DNA of 15,367 bases from JASFUX01 sp050050115 (lineage in GTDB: Bacteria; Pseudomonadota; Alphaproteobacteria; Caulobacterales; Maricaulaceae), in assembly GCA_050050115.1 (NCBI GenBank), contig JASFUX010000052.1, positions 1-15,367 of the forward strand, read 5' to 3'. A program made the position numbers and the translations under genes. Positions 1-6,829 of the stretch are shown piece after piece; position 1 is the stretch's first letter; each line of letters opens with the position of its first letter. The notes beneath the pieces are model-generated. The model saw only the letters and a list, made by a program, of their open reading frames with translations. It made no database searches and was not told where the DNA came from.

Positions 1-100
1 GAGGCGGTCGGGCGGGGGGAGGCCTCGAGCGTCTACTATTTCGACGATACGCCGCGCCGCGCGCTTGATCAGGTCGAAGCGCTTTTCAGCGATATCGAAA
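1..100 (+). repeat. Direct repeat copy 1 (100 bp exact, cut by window edge)
   Basis: This stretch matches 551-650 base for base in the same orientation, at an offset of 550. The right boundary is sharp at 100/101 (650/651 in the other copy). The left boundary is the window edge, so the true repeat may be longer. Confidence 0.95.
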
Positions 101-111
101 GCGCCCTATGA
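1..111 (+). pseudogene. Truncated internal copy of the dipeptide epimerase-like gene
   Basis: Bases 1-100 are identical to 551-650, inside the intact epimerase gene, and read in the same frame (starting EAVGRGEASS, ending ALFSDIE). After base 100 the identity stops abruptly. The frame then picks up three foreign codons and ends at a stop at 109-111. The fragment therefore encodes only an N-terminal-domain piece with no catalytic barrel. Its left part lies outside the window. It is either the broken end of a tandem duplication or an assembly join; with only 100 bp visible these cannot be told apart. That it is non-functional as an enzyme is nearly certain from what is seen. Confidence 0.85.
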
Positions 112-304
112 CGTCGTAGAGCGGCGAGCTGCTCGGAATGATCGAGAGTTGCGACGCGCCGACCGCAAGGAAGCAGATGATCCCGACGCCGGAGATCTGC
201 TTGCCGATCGTCGTCTTCTCGGCGAGCACCGAGATGAGCGCGCCGCCAGCGAACACCGCCAGCAGCGTCATGACGTCGTCAGAGGCGATCCATGTGTTCG
301 TCAT
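101..304 (-). pseudogene. 5' fragment of a DUF819-family (YjcL-like) membrane protein gene
   Basis: Starting at ATG 304, about 68 codons resemble the N-terminus of DUF819/YjcL-type integral membrane proteins. A first hydrophobic helix (residues ~11-29, MTLLAVFAGGALISVLAE) is followed by a GKQISG turn, a second helix (~40-56) and the family-like pattern IIPSSSPLYDVI. Identity to the family stops where the epimerase copy begins at 101/100, and the frame then runs into antisense epimerase sequence (GRFRYR) and a stop. Full family members are roughly 380-400 residues, so only about the first sixth is here. The family is thought to include transporters, but substrates are poorly known. It is divergent from the epimerase, with a shared operator at 350-362. 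If the join is a tandem duplication, an intact copy should lie just left of the window. Confidence 0.7.
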
Positions 305-349
305 CTGACGAGAGCGCTCCGATTGCGTTCGCCAGTATGGCCGTGGAAC

Positions 350-362
350 TAACCAGTGGTCA
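350..362. promoter_or_regulatory. Predicted TetR operator 1 (DUF819 / epimerase)
   Basis: The site reads TAACCA-G-TGGTCA, one mismatch from the window consensus TGACCA-n-TGGTCA. It sits between the divergent DUF819 fragment (start 304) and the epimerase (start 437). On the minus strand a perfect TTGACA (-35, bases 371-376) is followed after 17 bp by GTTAGT (348-353), so the operator would fill the space between -35 and -10 of the DUF819 promoter. On the plus strand TGGTCA then TACAAA (379-384) is a weaker candidate for the epimerase. Confidence 0.65.
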
Positions 363-436
363 AATTTTTATGTCAAAATACAAATCCTGAGTTACACTGG
401 CCGCGCCTGAAGTCAGAGCGAGCTCACCGGAATCTC

Positions 437-1420
437 ATGTCACGACAGGTTTCCGCTCACATCGAGGAGTGGCCGTTCACTCGGCCGGTGAGGATCACCG
501 GACATGTCTTCGACGGCTGCACCGTGCTGGTTGTCGAGATCAAAGACGGCGAGGCGGTCGGGCGGGGGGAGGCCTCGAGCGTCTACTATTTCGACGATAC
601 GCCGCGCCGCGCGCTTGATCAGGTCGAAGCGCTTTTCAGCGATATCGAAAACGGTCTGGATCGGGCGACCCTGCAAACGCTTCTGCCTGCCGGCGGAGCG
701 CGCAATGCGGTCGACTGCGCGCTGTGGGACCTCGAGTGCAAGCTGGCGGCGCGCACGATCTGGGAGTTGGTCGACCTGCGCCCCCGGCCGCAGCTGACGG
801 CGATGACGATCGGTCTGCGGCCGACTCCGCAAGACGTCGCCGACGCCGCGCGGGCGCTCGCGGGCGCGCCGTTGTTGAAGGTCAAGCTGGACGGCGAGGC
901 GCCGATCGACCGCATTCGCGCCGTTCACGCGGCGCGGCCCGACGCGCGGATCATCATCGACGCCAATCAGGGATTCTCGCCATCAAAGCTCGAGGAATGC
1001 CTGCCTGCGTTCAAGGCGTGCGGCGTCGAAATGGTGGAGCAACCGCTTCCGCGCGGCGCCGACCAAGTGCTTGAGCGCTTGTCGCCGTGCTTGCCGTTGT
1101 GTGCGGACGAAAGCTGCATCGACCGCAGTGATCTGGCGACCGTCGCGCGGCGATACCAGATGATCAACATCAAGCTCGACAAGACCGGCGGCCTGACCGA
1201 AGCGCTCGCGCTGGCGCACCAGGCGCGCGAGGCGGGGCTTCAGGTGATGGTTGGGAACATGGGCGGCACGTCGCTGGCGATGGCGCCCGGGTTCGTGCTC
1301 GCCCAGCTCTGCAATCTCGTCGATTTGGACGGCCCGATCGGTCTCAAGACGGACCGCATCGAGACCATGAGCTACCACGGTTCGATGATCTCCGAGCCGC
1401 CCGCGCCTTTCTGGGGCTGA
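437..1420 (+). CDS. Enolase-superfamily dipeptide epimerase (L-Ala-D/L-Glu epimerase-like)
   Basis: This 327-residue protein has the full set of muconate-lactonizing/dipeptide-epimerase subgroup residues: KVK at 148-150 (acid/base lysine), metal ligands D175 (IIDANQ), E201 (VEQP) and D224 (ADES), and K246 (NIKLDKTGG) as the opposite-face lysine. Near the C-terminus is D296-L-D298. In known dipeptide epimerases a DxD motif at this place binds the substrate's alpha-ammonium group, which favours dipeptide epimerisation over mandelate racemase-type chemistry. Known members invert the second residue of dipeptides such as Ala-Glu, using Mg2+, in the cytoplasm. Substrate specificity cannot be read from sequence. 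I prefer ATG 437 (MSRQVSAHIEEWPFTRPV) over the upstream GTG at 356, because that start lies within the operator and the extra 27 residues look non-coding. Length is normal for the family. It is a single-gene unit with its own operator. Confidence 0.87.
   Translation: MSRQVSAHIEEWPFTRPVRITGHVFDGCTVLVVEIKDGEAVGRGEASSVYYFDDTPRRALDQVEALFSDIENGLDRATLQTLLPAGGARNAVDCALWDLECKLAARTIWELVDLRPRPQLTAMTIGLRPTPQDVADAARALAGAPLLKVKLDGEAPIDRIRAVHAARPDARIIIDANQGFSPSKLEECLPAFKACGVEMVEQPLPRGADQVLERLSPCLPLCADESCIDRSDLATVARRYQMINIKLDKTGGLTEALALAHQAREAGLQVMVGNMGGTSLAMAPGFVLAQLCNLVDLDGPIGLKTDRIETMSYHGSMISEPPAPFWG
551..650 (+). repeat. Direct repeat copy 2, inside the intact epimerase gene
   Basis: This is the second copy of the 100-bp exact repeat, embedded in the coding sequence of the intact epimerase. 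Because the copies are 550 bp apart, a tandem duplication of the unit 101-650 would explain both the repeat and the DUF819 truncation at 101. Confidence 0.95.
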
Positions 1421-1485
1421 CGCGCCAACGCGCGATCAGAGCGTCACGTACGGCAATTGCTTGAAAATTCTCTTGATCAAAAAAT

Positions 1486-1498
1486 TGACCAATGGTCA
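1486..1498. promoter_or_regulatory. Predicted TetR operator 2, with overlapping promoter, upstream of aminotransferase
   Basis: TGACCA-A-TGGTCA is a perfect 13-bp palindrome, the best copy in the window, in an AT-rich patch of the 136-bp gap 1421-1556. TTGACC at 1485-1490 also works as a -35, followed 16-17 bp later by GATAAAT (1507-1513) as a -10 candidate. Binding here would cover the -35, which fits repression. It is about 60 bp upstream of the start codon at 1557. Confidence 0.8.
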
Positions 1499-1556
1499 TT
1501 TCTTTCGATAAATTGAGCGCAATGCGGGCGTTGAGAATTCGAAGAACGGGCAGGGC

Positions 1557-2666
1557 ATGAATTTCAAGCGCATGGTCATGGAGAAGGAGTCTCCCGAGGA
1601 GCTTGGCTACGACAAGATCAAGTGCAATCTGTCCGAAAGCTCGATTGCGGACCGGCGTCTGTCGGAGCTGGGTCTCGATCTCGGCGATCTGCTCCTGTTC
1701 TACGGCGACCACAGCGGCGTCCCCGAGCTGCGCGAGATTTTGGGGAGCGAGCACTATGGCCTTGGGGGAGAGAGCGTGCTGCTTTGCGCCGGCGCTTGCA
1801 TGGCGCTGTTCGTCGTCAACGCGACGCTGCTGTCTCCGGGCGATCACCTGCTCGTCGTGCACCCGAACTACGCGACCAATGTCGAGGTTCCTCGATCGCT
1901 TGGCGTCGACGTCGATCTGCTGCGCTTGAATTTCGACGATCAGTTTCGCCTCAATCTGGACGCGCTCGAGCGGCGGATCCGGCCTGAAACGAAGCTGGTC
2001 AGCGTCACCTATCCACACAATCCGTCCGGCGTGGTGATCTCGCCTGAAGAGCTGCGCGCGCTCATTTCGATCGCCGAGCGGCATGGGTGCTGGCTGCTGG
2101 TCGATGAAACTTATCGTGAGCTGACGTTCGGCGAAAAGCTTCCGCCGGCCGCGACGCTCAGCGACCGGGCGATCAGCGTGGAGTCGGTGTCGAAGTCCTT
2201 CGGCGTCCCGGGCATCCGCATGGGATGGATTGCTTCCCAGAACGGTGCGCTCATGGAGCGCTTTCTGGCGACCAAGGAGCAGATCTCGATCTGCAATTCC
2301 GTGGTCGACGAGCATATCGCGCTGGAAGTGTTCCGGCGCAGGCGCGCGCTTCTGGCGGAAACGACGCAGAAGAACGCGGCGAACTTCGATTGCGTGCGCA
2401 CGTGGGTGGCGGGGCAAAAGCTGCTCGAGTGGGTCGAGCCGTCCGGCGGCGTCGTGTGCTTTCCGCGATTTCGCAAGGACGTGGAACTCGACATCGACGC
2501 CTTTTATCGCGTGCTGTTCGAAAAGCACGGGACCTTCGTCGCGCCGGGGCGCTGGTTCGAAGAAGACCAGCGTTACTTTCGGATCGGCTATGGCTGGCCA
2601 AGCGGCGAAGAGCTGGCCGCGGGCCTCAATGCGATCGATGAGGCGGCTGCGGAGGCGGCGCTCTAG
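1557..2666 (+). CDS. PLP-dependent aminotransferase, class I/II (fold type I)
   Basis: This 369-residue enzyme shows the fold-type I landmarks in order: HNPSG with N155 (PLP O3' contact), D183 and Y186 in VDETY (PLP ring contacts), S212-K213 in SVSKSFG (Schiff-base lysine), RMGW shortly after, and R342 in RIGYGW (likely alpha-carboxylate arginine). It should be a catalytically competent cytoplasmic transaminase moving an amino group between an amino acid and a 2-oxo acid. Some PLP enzymes of this shape act as cyclases or lyases, so the exact reaction is open. The ATG at 1557 gives the full N-terminus; ATGs at 1572 and 1578 are alternatives, as no strong Shine-Dalgarno decides. Only 6 bp separate it from the racemase downstream, so the two are almost certainly co-transcribed from the promoter at operator 2. 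Confidence 0.88.
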   Translation: MNFKRMVMEKESPEELGYDKIKCNLSESSIADRRLSELGLDLGDLLLFYGDHSGVPELREILGSEHYGLGGESVLLCAGACMALFVVNATLLSPGDHLLVVHPNYATNVEVPRSLGVDVDLLRLNFDDQFRLNLDALERRIRPETKLVSVTYPHNPSGVVISPEELRALISIAERHGCWLLVDETYRELTFGEKLPPAATLSDRAISVESVSKSFGVPGIRMGWIASQNGALMERFLATKEQISICNSVVDEHIALEVFRRRRALLAETTQKNAANFDCVRTWVAGQKLLEWVEPSGGVVCFPRFRKDVELDIDAFYRVLFEKHGTFVAPGRWFEEDQRYFRIGYGWPSGEELAAGLNAIDEAAAEAAL

Positions 2667-2672
2667 CGCGTC

Positions 2673-3743
2673 ATGTCCGCCGCAACGCCCGAGATTTCCA
2701 TCGACCTGACAAAGCTTTCCGTCAACGTCCGCATCGTGAAGGCGATGCTTGACGCGCGCGGCGTCGAGTTGGTCGGCGTGACCAAGGTGTTTGGCGGCGA
2801 TCCGGCGATCGCCCAGGTCTATATCGACGCTGGCGTTCGGACGCTGGGGGATTCGCGGGTGGCGAACCTCGAGCGCCTGGCGGGGCTGCCGGGCCGGAAG
2901 ATGCTGCTGCGCGCGCCGCCGCTTCGCGAGATCGACGACGCGGCGCGCCTTGCGGACATCGTGCTGGTCTCCCACGCCGAAACCGCCGAACGCCTGGCTG
3001 CGAGCGCGCGGCGCCAAGGGCTGCGGCGCGGCGTCATTTTGATGGCCGACCTCGGCGACTTGCGGGAGGGCGCGTACGACGCATCCGATCTTCTCGACGC
3101 GGCGCGTCGCATCGCGGCGATTCCCGACCTGAGCTTTGAGGGGCTCGGCGCCAACTTCGGGTGCCTCGGCGCCGTACTCCCGTCGGAAACGAACATGAAC
3201 CGTTTGAGACAGCTCAAGCGCGATGTCGAAGCCGAGATCGGTGCGGAGCTCGGCGTCCTGTCAGCTGGCAACTCGAGCAGTCTGCATCTTCTCGGCGACG
3301 GGAACGCGCTCGCGGAGGTCAACCAGCTTCGCGTTGGGGAGGCGATCGTTACTGGACGGGAAACGGCGCGCGACGAGCTTCTGCCCGGCGCGCACGAGGA
3401 TTGCTTCGTTCTGCGCGCCGAGATCATCGAGAAACACCGCAAGCCGTCTGCGCCGGTCGGCGCGACCGGTCGCGACGGGTTCGGCCGCAGCCTGCGTTTC
3501 GCCGATCGCGGCGTGCGCTGGCGCGCGCTTTGTGCGGTCGGCCGCCAGGACGTGGACGTCGATCAGATCACGCCGCTAGACGCGAACATCGAGATCGTTG
3601 GCGACAGCAGCGATCATCTCGTACTCGATGTGGAGGCCTGCGCAGACCGCATGCGCGTGGGCGATGCGGTTGAGTTTTCGCTCAGGTACGGCGGCGTTCT
3701 GCGTGCAATGACCTCGCCGAGCGTCGCCAAGCGGATGGTTTGA
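2673..3743 (+). CDS. PLP-dependent amino acid racemase, ornithine/alanine racemase family (COG3457-like)
   Basis: This 356-residue protein has the N-terminal alanine-racemase-type barrel pattern of the predicted amino acid racemase family that includes ornithine racemase: K38 in VGVTKVFGGDP (likely PLP lysine), then GDSRVANL, LLRAPPL, ILMADLGDLREG, GANFGC and SAGNSSSL. Family members interconvert L and D forms of free amino acids; which one here is unknown. Length matches the family. It begins 6 bp after the aminotransferase stop. A GGAGG lies at 2651-2655, inside the end of the preceding gene but rather far from the start, so translation may be coupled. Pairing a racemase with a transaminase, next to a dipeptide epimerase, suggests the pathway meets D-configured residues. 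Confidence 0.85.
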   Translation: MSAATPEISIDLTKLSVNVRIVKAMLDARGVELVGVTKVFGGDPAIAQVYIDAGVRTLGDSRVANLERLAGLPGRKMLLRAPPLREIDDAARLADIVLVSHAETAERLAASARRQGLRRGVILMADLGDLREGAYDASDLLDAARRIAAIPDLSFEGLGANFGCLGAVLPSETNMNRLRQLKRDVEAEIGAELGVLSAGNSSSLHLLGDGNALAEVNQLRVGEAIVTGRETARDELLPGAHEDCFVLRAEIIEKHRKPSAPVGATGRDGFGRSLRFADRGVRWRALCAVGRQDVDVDQITPLDANIEIVGDSSDHLVLDVEACADRMRVGDAVEFSLRYGGVLRAMTSPSVAKRMV

Positions 3744-3779
3744 AGCATGCGCTTCAGTTCGAAACTATGGACATAAATT

Positions 3780-3792
3780 TGACCACGGGTCA
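3780..3792. promoter_or_regulatory. Predicted TetR operator 3, upstream of enoyl-CoA hydratase
   Basis: TGACCA-C-GGGTCA has one mismatch from consensus and lies in the 93-bp AT-rich gap 3744-3836, about 45 bp before the hydratase start. TGGACA (3768-3773) with CATATT/TATTAT (3791-3798) is a possible promoter, which would put the operator between -35 and -10. The operator's own TTGACC could instead act as -35. Its presence argues that the hydratase is a separate transcription unit. Confidence 0.7.
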
Positions 3793-3836
3793 TATTATTA
3801 ACTGAATTCCTGTGAGGGGCGAGGAGCGTTCGAGAC

Positions 3837-4643
3837 ATGGCCGCGCACGACGACGCTGATCATGCGATACTGTATTCGGAAGAGAACGGCGTCGGCGTCA
3901 TCACGCTGAACCGCCCCGACGCGCTCAACACGTTTCGCCATGCCGACTATTTATCGTTGTTGCACCGACTCGATGAGATTGGCGCGTCGACGAGCGTTCG
4001 CGCGCTTGTCATCACCGGGCGCGGGCGGGCGTTCAGCGCCGGTCAGGACCTGCGCGAGCTGGAAGACGGCGCGCTGCCGCCGGTGAGCGACCAGATTGTA
4101 CGGCTTGAAGAGCTTCAAGACATCACGCGGCGACTGATCGGTCTCGACGTTCCGACGATCACGGCGTTCAACGGTTTTGCAGTTGGAGCGGGGCTGGAGA
4201 TCGCGATCGCTTGCGACTTCAGGATCGCCGTTCCGGACGCCTATTTCCTGTTCGCCGAAGCGAGCCGCGGCCTGTTTCCCACCAACGGCGTCCTGTGGCT
4301 GTTGCCGCGGCTGGTCGGGCCGGCGCACGCCAAAGAGCTGCTGCTCTTTGCACGCAAGTTCGACGCCGAGTACGGCTATCGTACGGGCCTCGTCAACGAG
4401 ATCGTCGCGCCGGAGAAGCTGCTGGCGCGCGCTGTCGAGATGGCCACGGATCTCTCCGAAAACTCGAGCGACACCATTCGCGGCGTGAAAAGATTGCTGC
4501 GCTCGACGTTCGAGATGTCGCTTGAAGACATGTTGCGAGAAGAAATCGTCTACAACACCGAAGTCATGAGCGGAGCCGACTTCGCCGAAGGCGTAAACGC
4601 CTTCTTCGAAAAGCGACCGCCGGTGTTCAAGCGCGTCGAGTGA
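3837..4643 (+). CDS. Enoyl-CoA hydratase/isomerase (crotonase family)
   Basis: This 268-residue crotonase-fold protein has the first oxyanion-hole segment AFSAGQDL and the second FNGFAVGAGLE. E121 (GAGLE) and E141 (FAEASRGLFPTNG) are 20 residues apart, the same spacing as catalytic Glu144/Glu164 of rat mitochondrial enoyl-CoA hydratase. Both acids being present favours true hydration of a 2-enoyl-CoA over family members that keep only one; isomerase or lyase activity is still possible. It acts in the cytoplasm on CoA thioesters, which fits the CoA ligase at 8242-9852 as the step that makes them. GAGGAG (3821-3826) sits 10 bp before ATG 3837, a good ribosome site. The gene is convergent with tetR, with a 30-bp gap in which I see no clear terminator. 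Confidence 0.88.
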   Translation: MAAHDDADHAILYSEENGVGVITLNRPDALNTFRHADYLSLLHRLDEIGASTSVRALVITGRGRAFSAGQDLRELEDGALPPVSDQIVRLEELQDITRRLIGLDVPTITAFNGFAVGAGLEIAIACDFRIAVPDAYFLFAEASRGLFPTNGVLWLLPRLVGPAHAKELLLFARKFDAEYGYRTGLVNEIVAPEKLLARAVEMATDLSENSSDTIRGVKRLLRSTFEMSLEDMLREEIVYNTEVMSGADFAEGVNAFFEKRPPVFKRVE

Positions 4644-4673
4644 ACCTGCGCGTCGCGACGCCTCAGCGGTTAT

Positions 4674-5294
4674 CTATCGAGCGAGAGTTTCTTTTAGCGC
4701 ATTGCGAAAGAACTTTGCTGCGTCGGTAGGGCTGACGTTGGCGGGGTCTGCGCAGAACTGGGAGTTGATCCCGTCAACGAATGCTTGAATTGCGTCCGCG
4801 ATGGTCTGCGAGTTCACGCCGGCGATATCGCCGTCCTTCTTAGCCTCGTCGACCAGCTTGACCAGGTAAGCGCGCTGCACCGCGTTGGCGCTCGCCATGT
4901 AACGCCGCTTCTCTTCGATGTTCCCGAAGGAGCCGAGCGTATCGATATAGAGGATGAAATCGTCCTCGTGCGCCTCGATGTACTGTGTACAGACCTGCGC
5001 AAAGGCGAGAAGTTTGTCGACGGCTTTCTTCTTCGAGCCCAGTTGTTCGGCAATGTGCGCGCCGTAGCTCGACAGGATCTCTTCGATGACCGCTTTTCCA
5101 AGATCGGACTTGTTGCCGAAGTGATAGAGGATCACCCCTTTGCTCACGCCGATTGCTTCAGCGATCTCTGCGATCGTCGATTGCTCGAACCCGTTCTTGA
5201 GGAAGATCTCCCGCGCCGCCTCGACGATCTGCGATCGGCGCGCTTCTTCGATGAACGTCGGTCGTTCGCGTCGCGCGCGTTTCGTCTGCGCCAT
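4674..5294 (-). CDS. TetR-family transcriptional repressor, probable regulator of this island
   Basis: This 206-residue protein has an N-terminal TetR DNA-binding domain: a basic start (TKRARRER), IVEAAREIFLKNGFEQSTI, then the helix-turn-helix IAEIAEAIGVSKGVILYHF at ~41-59 and NKSDL. The rest is the variable all-helical ligand and dimerisation domain, which does not reveal the inducer. I start it at ATG 5294 because AGAGGAA lies about 9 bp upstream; a frame extension to a TTG at 5369 has no such support and approaches the operator. It is divergent from the MFS gene, with operator 4 between them, the usual arrangement for an autoregulated TetR. RutR, a TetR protein, is known to bind TTGACCAnnTGGTCAA; the sites here share its half-sites with one fewer spacer base. 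That this protein binds the six sites is inference. Confidence 0.88.
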   Translation of the reverse strand: MAQTKRARRERPTFIEEARRSQIVEAAREIFLKNGFEQSTIAEIAEAIGVSKGVILYHFGNKSDLGKAVIEEILSSYGAHIAEQLGSKKKAVDKLLAFAQVCTQYIEAHEDDFILYIDTLGSFGNIEEKRRYMASANAVQRAYLVKLVDEAKKDGDIAGVNSQTIADAIQAFVDGINSQFCADPANVSPTDAAKFFRNALKETLAR

Positions 5295-5401
5295 GCCGTT
5301 CGGTTCCTCTTTCGCCGCGCGATTGCGTTCGGCGGTCTTGCTCGAGAAGACGTTGGCCAATGATATCAAGATTCAAGGAAATGACCAGATAGGATAAAAA
5401 C

Positions 5402-5414
5402 TGACCATTGGACA
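5402..5414. promoter_or_regulatory. Predicted TetR operator 4 (tetR / MFS divergent region) with extra half-sites
   Basis: TGACCA-T-TGGACA has one mismatch and lies between tetR (start 5294) and the MFS gene (start 5474). Additional same-orientation half-sites TGACCA (5382-5387) and TGACCT (5421-5426) flank it at 20- and 19-bp steps, about two helical turns. TTGGAC (5408-5413) then GATAGT (5430-5435) is a plausible promoter for the MFS unit; TATACT (5437-5442) is another -10 candidate. Position and orientation fit autoregulation plus control of the transporter unit. Confidence 0.75.
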
Positions 5415-5473
5415 ATAGGTTGACCTAAAGATAGTCTATACTTGCTGGCGAAAAGACGGGTGAGGGAAGCCAC

Positions 5474-6829
5474 ATGACAGATGCACTTCGCCCCTCGGGT
5501 GATCCGCGCGTCGCCACGTGGCGCGTCGCCGCCTACGCCAGCCCGGCGATGATCACCAGCCTGGCGTGGATGCCGCTCGGCTACGTCGTCGTCAAATTCT
5601 ACGCCGAATACACCTCGCTCAATCTCGCTTCGATCGGCGCCGTGATTCTTATCGCGCGGCTGTTCGACGCGTTCAGCGACCCGCTCATCGCCTACCTGTC
5701 GGACCGGTTCGACACGCGCTGGGGCCGGAGAAAGCCCTGGATCGTCTTGAGCGCGCCGGTGTTCGCCACCGGCCTGGCGCTGATGTTCATGCCGCCGGCG
5801 GAGATCCACTGGACCTACTTCCTCCTCGCCAACATCGTGATGTACTCGGGCTGGACCTTCTTCGAGATCACGCACATCGCCTGGGGTCTGGAGTTCGAGC
5901 GCGACTATCATCGCCGCTCGCAGATCGGCGTTCTGCTCAAGCTGTTCGCCTATATCGGCTCGCTCGCCTTCTTCGCCTTTCCATTCGTGTTCAACACCGA
6001 TCCGGGATCGACGGAGTTCACCCGCCCGGTGATGACCGCGCTCGGCCTGTCCGTCGTCGCGGCGTTTCCGATACTTGCGCTCTTTGCCGTGTTCGCCGTT
6101 CCGACCGAACGTCGCCTCGGCGCGGAGCGGTTCGACGTCTGGGCCGCGCTGCGTGAAATCTCCGGCAACAGATCTTTCGTGATCTATCTCGCAGCGTTCT
6201 CAGCCTGGGCGCTATCCGATGCGATCCTGGTGGCGCTGTTCGTGATCTATGTCGACGTGGTCCACGATCTGTCGACGGCCGAAGGCGTCATTCTGCTCTC
6301 GGCCTATCTCTCGCGCGTGCTCGCTTCGCCAGCGACGCTGGTGCTGCTTCGCAAGGTTTCTCGGCCGACCGCGTGGGTCGCTTCGGTCGTCGGCAACGTG
6401 TTCGTGTTCCCCGCGATCCTGCTCTTCCCGCAGGGGGCGGGCGCCTTGCCGTTCATCCTTGCTTTCGGCGTCGCCGTCGGCGTGCTCGACTGTTTCATCG
6501 GCGTGCTGGCGATCACCATCCTTGGCGACATCATCGACGAGGACGCGCGGCGCACCGGGCGCGACAAGGCCGCGAGCTACAAGGCCTCTGTCAATCTCGT
6601 CGAGAAGACTGCAAGGGCGCTCGGCGCGAGCGCGAGCCTGATGATCGTCGGCGCGGCGGGCGTTGCGGTGGGCGAGGAGAATACGCGAGGCGCGATAATC
6701 GTCTTGGTCGCCGTCCTCGCGGCCGGACCTTGCCTGCTCAATCTGGCCTCCGCGGTCGCGATGTCGCGATTGTCGCGATCGGCAGGTCGCCCGGCAGGCG
6801 GCTTGGTCGAGGCGGACGATGGCGCTTGA
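5474..6829 (+). CDS. MFS carrier of the GPH (glycoside-pentoside-hexuronide:cation symporter) family
   Basis: This 451-residue polytopic inner-membrane protein has about 12 hydrophobic segments. Residues ~62-90 carry the GPH family signature: D65 and D69-P70 (LFDAFSDP), SDR at 76-78 and TRWGRRKPWI at 81-90, the loop between helices 2 and 3. GPH carriers import small solutes with Na+ or H+. In sphingomonad-type catabolic clusters they also accompany non-sugar substrates, so a sugar should not be assumed. GAGGGAAG at 5462-5469 precedes ATG 5474 by 4 bp. The 3' end overlaps the amidase start by 11 bp, so the two genes are co-transcribed and probably translationally coupled. That pairing suggests the carrier delivers the amidase substrate to the cytoplasm. 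The lower-case gene symbol is left empty because no named orthologue is recognised. Confidence 0.88.
   Translation: MTDALRPSGDPRVATWRVAAYASPAMITSLAWMPLGYVVVKFYAEYTSLNLASIGAVILIARLFDAFSDPLIAYLSDRFDTRWGRRKPWIVLSAPVFATGLALMFMPPAEIHWTYFLLANIVMYSGWTFFEITHIAWGLEFERDYHRRSQIGVLLKLFAYIGSLAFFAFPFVFNTDPGSTEFTRPVMTALGLSVVAAFPILALFAVFAVPTERRLGAERFDVWAALREISGNRSFVIYLAAFSAWALSDAILVALFVIYVDVVHDLSTAEGVILLSAYLSRVLASPATLVLLRKVSRPTAWVASVVGNVFVFPAILLFPQGAGALPFILAFGVAVGVLDCFIGVLAITILGDIIDEDARRTGRDKAASYKASVNLVEKTARALGASASLMIVGAAGVAVGEENTRGAIIVLVAVLAAGPCLLNLASAVAMSRLSRSAGRPAGGLVEADDGA

Noticed and set aside
356..436. GTG start at 356 for the epimerase
   Set aside because: It falls inside the predicted operator, adds 27 residues that do not look like the enolase N-terminal domain, and would leave no upstream leader. 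ATG 437 starts right at the expected domain.
1344..3017. 557-codon open frame on the minus strand opposite the aminotransferase and racemase
   Set aside because: It is a low-complexity arginine/histidine/alanine-rich mirror of two clear plus-strand enzymes with conserved active sites, a typical shadow in GC-rich DNA.
3742..3755. Small hairpin GAAGC-atgc-GCTTC at the end of the racemase gene, considered as a terminator
   Set aside because: It has a five-base stem and no T-run follows.
4650..4661. Palindrome GCGTCGCGACGC between the hydratase and tetR, considered as a terminator
   Set aside because: It has only a four-base stem once a loop is allowed and no T-run on either side; it is likely a chance event in GC-rich sequence.
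5295..5369. 25-codon N-terminal extension of TetR from a TTG start
   Set aside because: The ATG at 5294 has a clear AGAGGAA ribosome site, whereas the extension has a rare start codon and would run toward the operator region.
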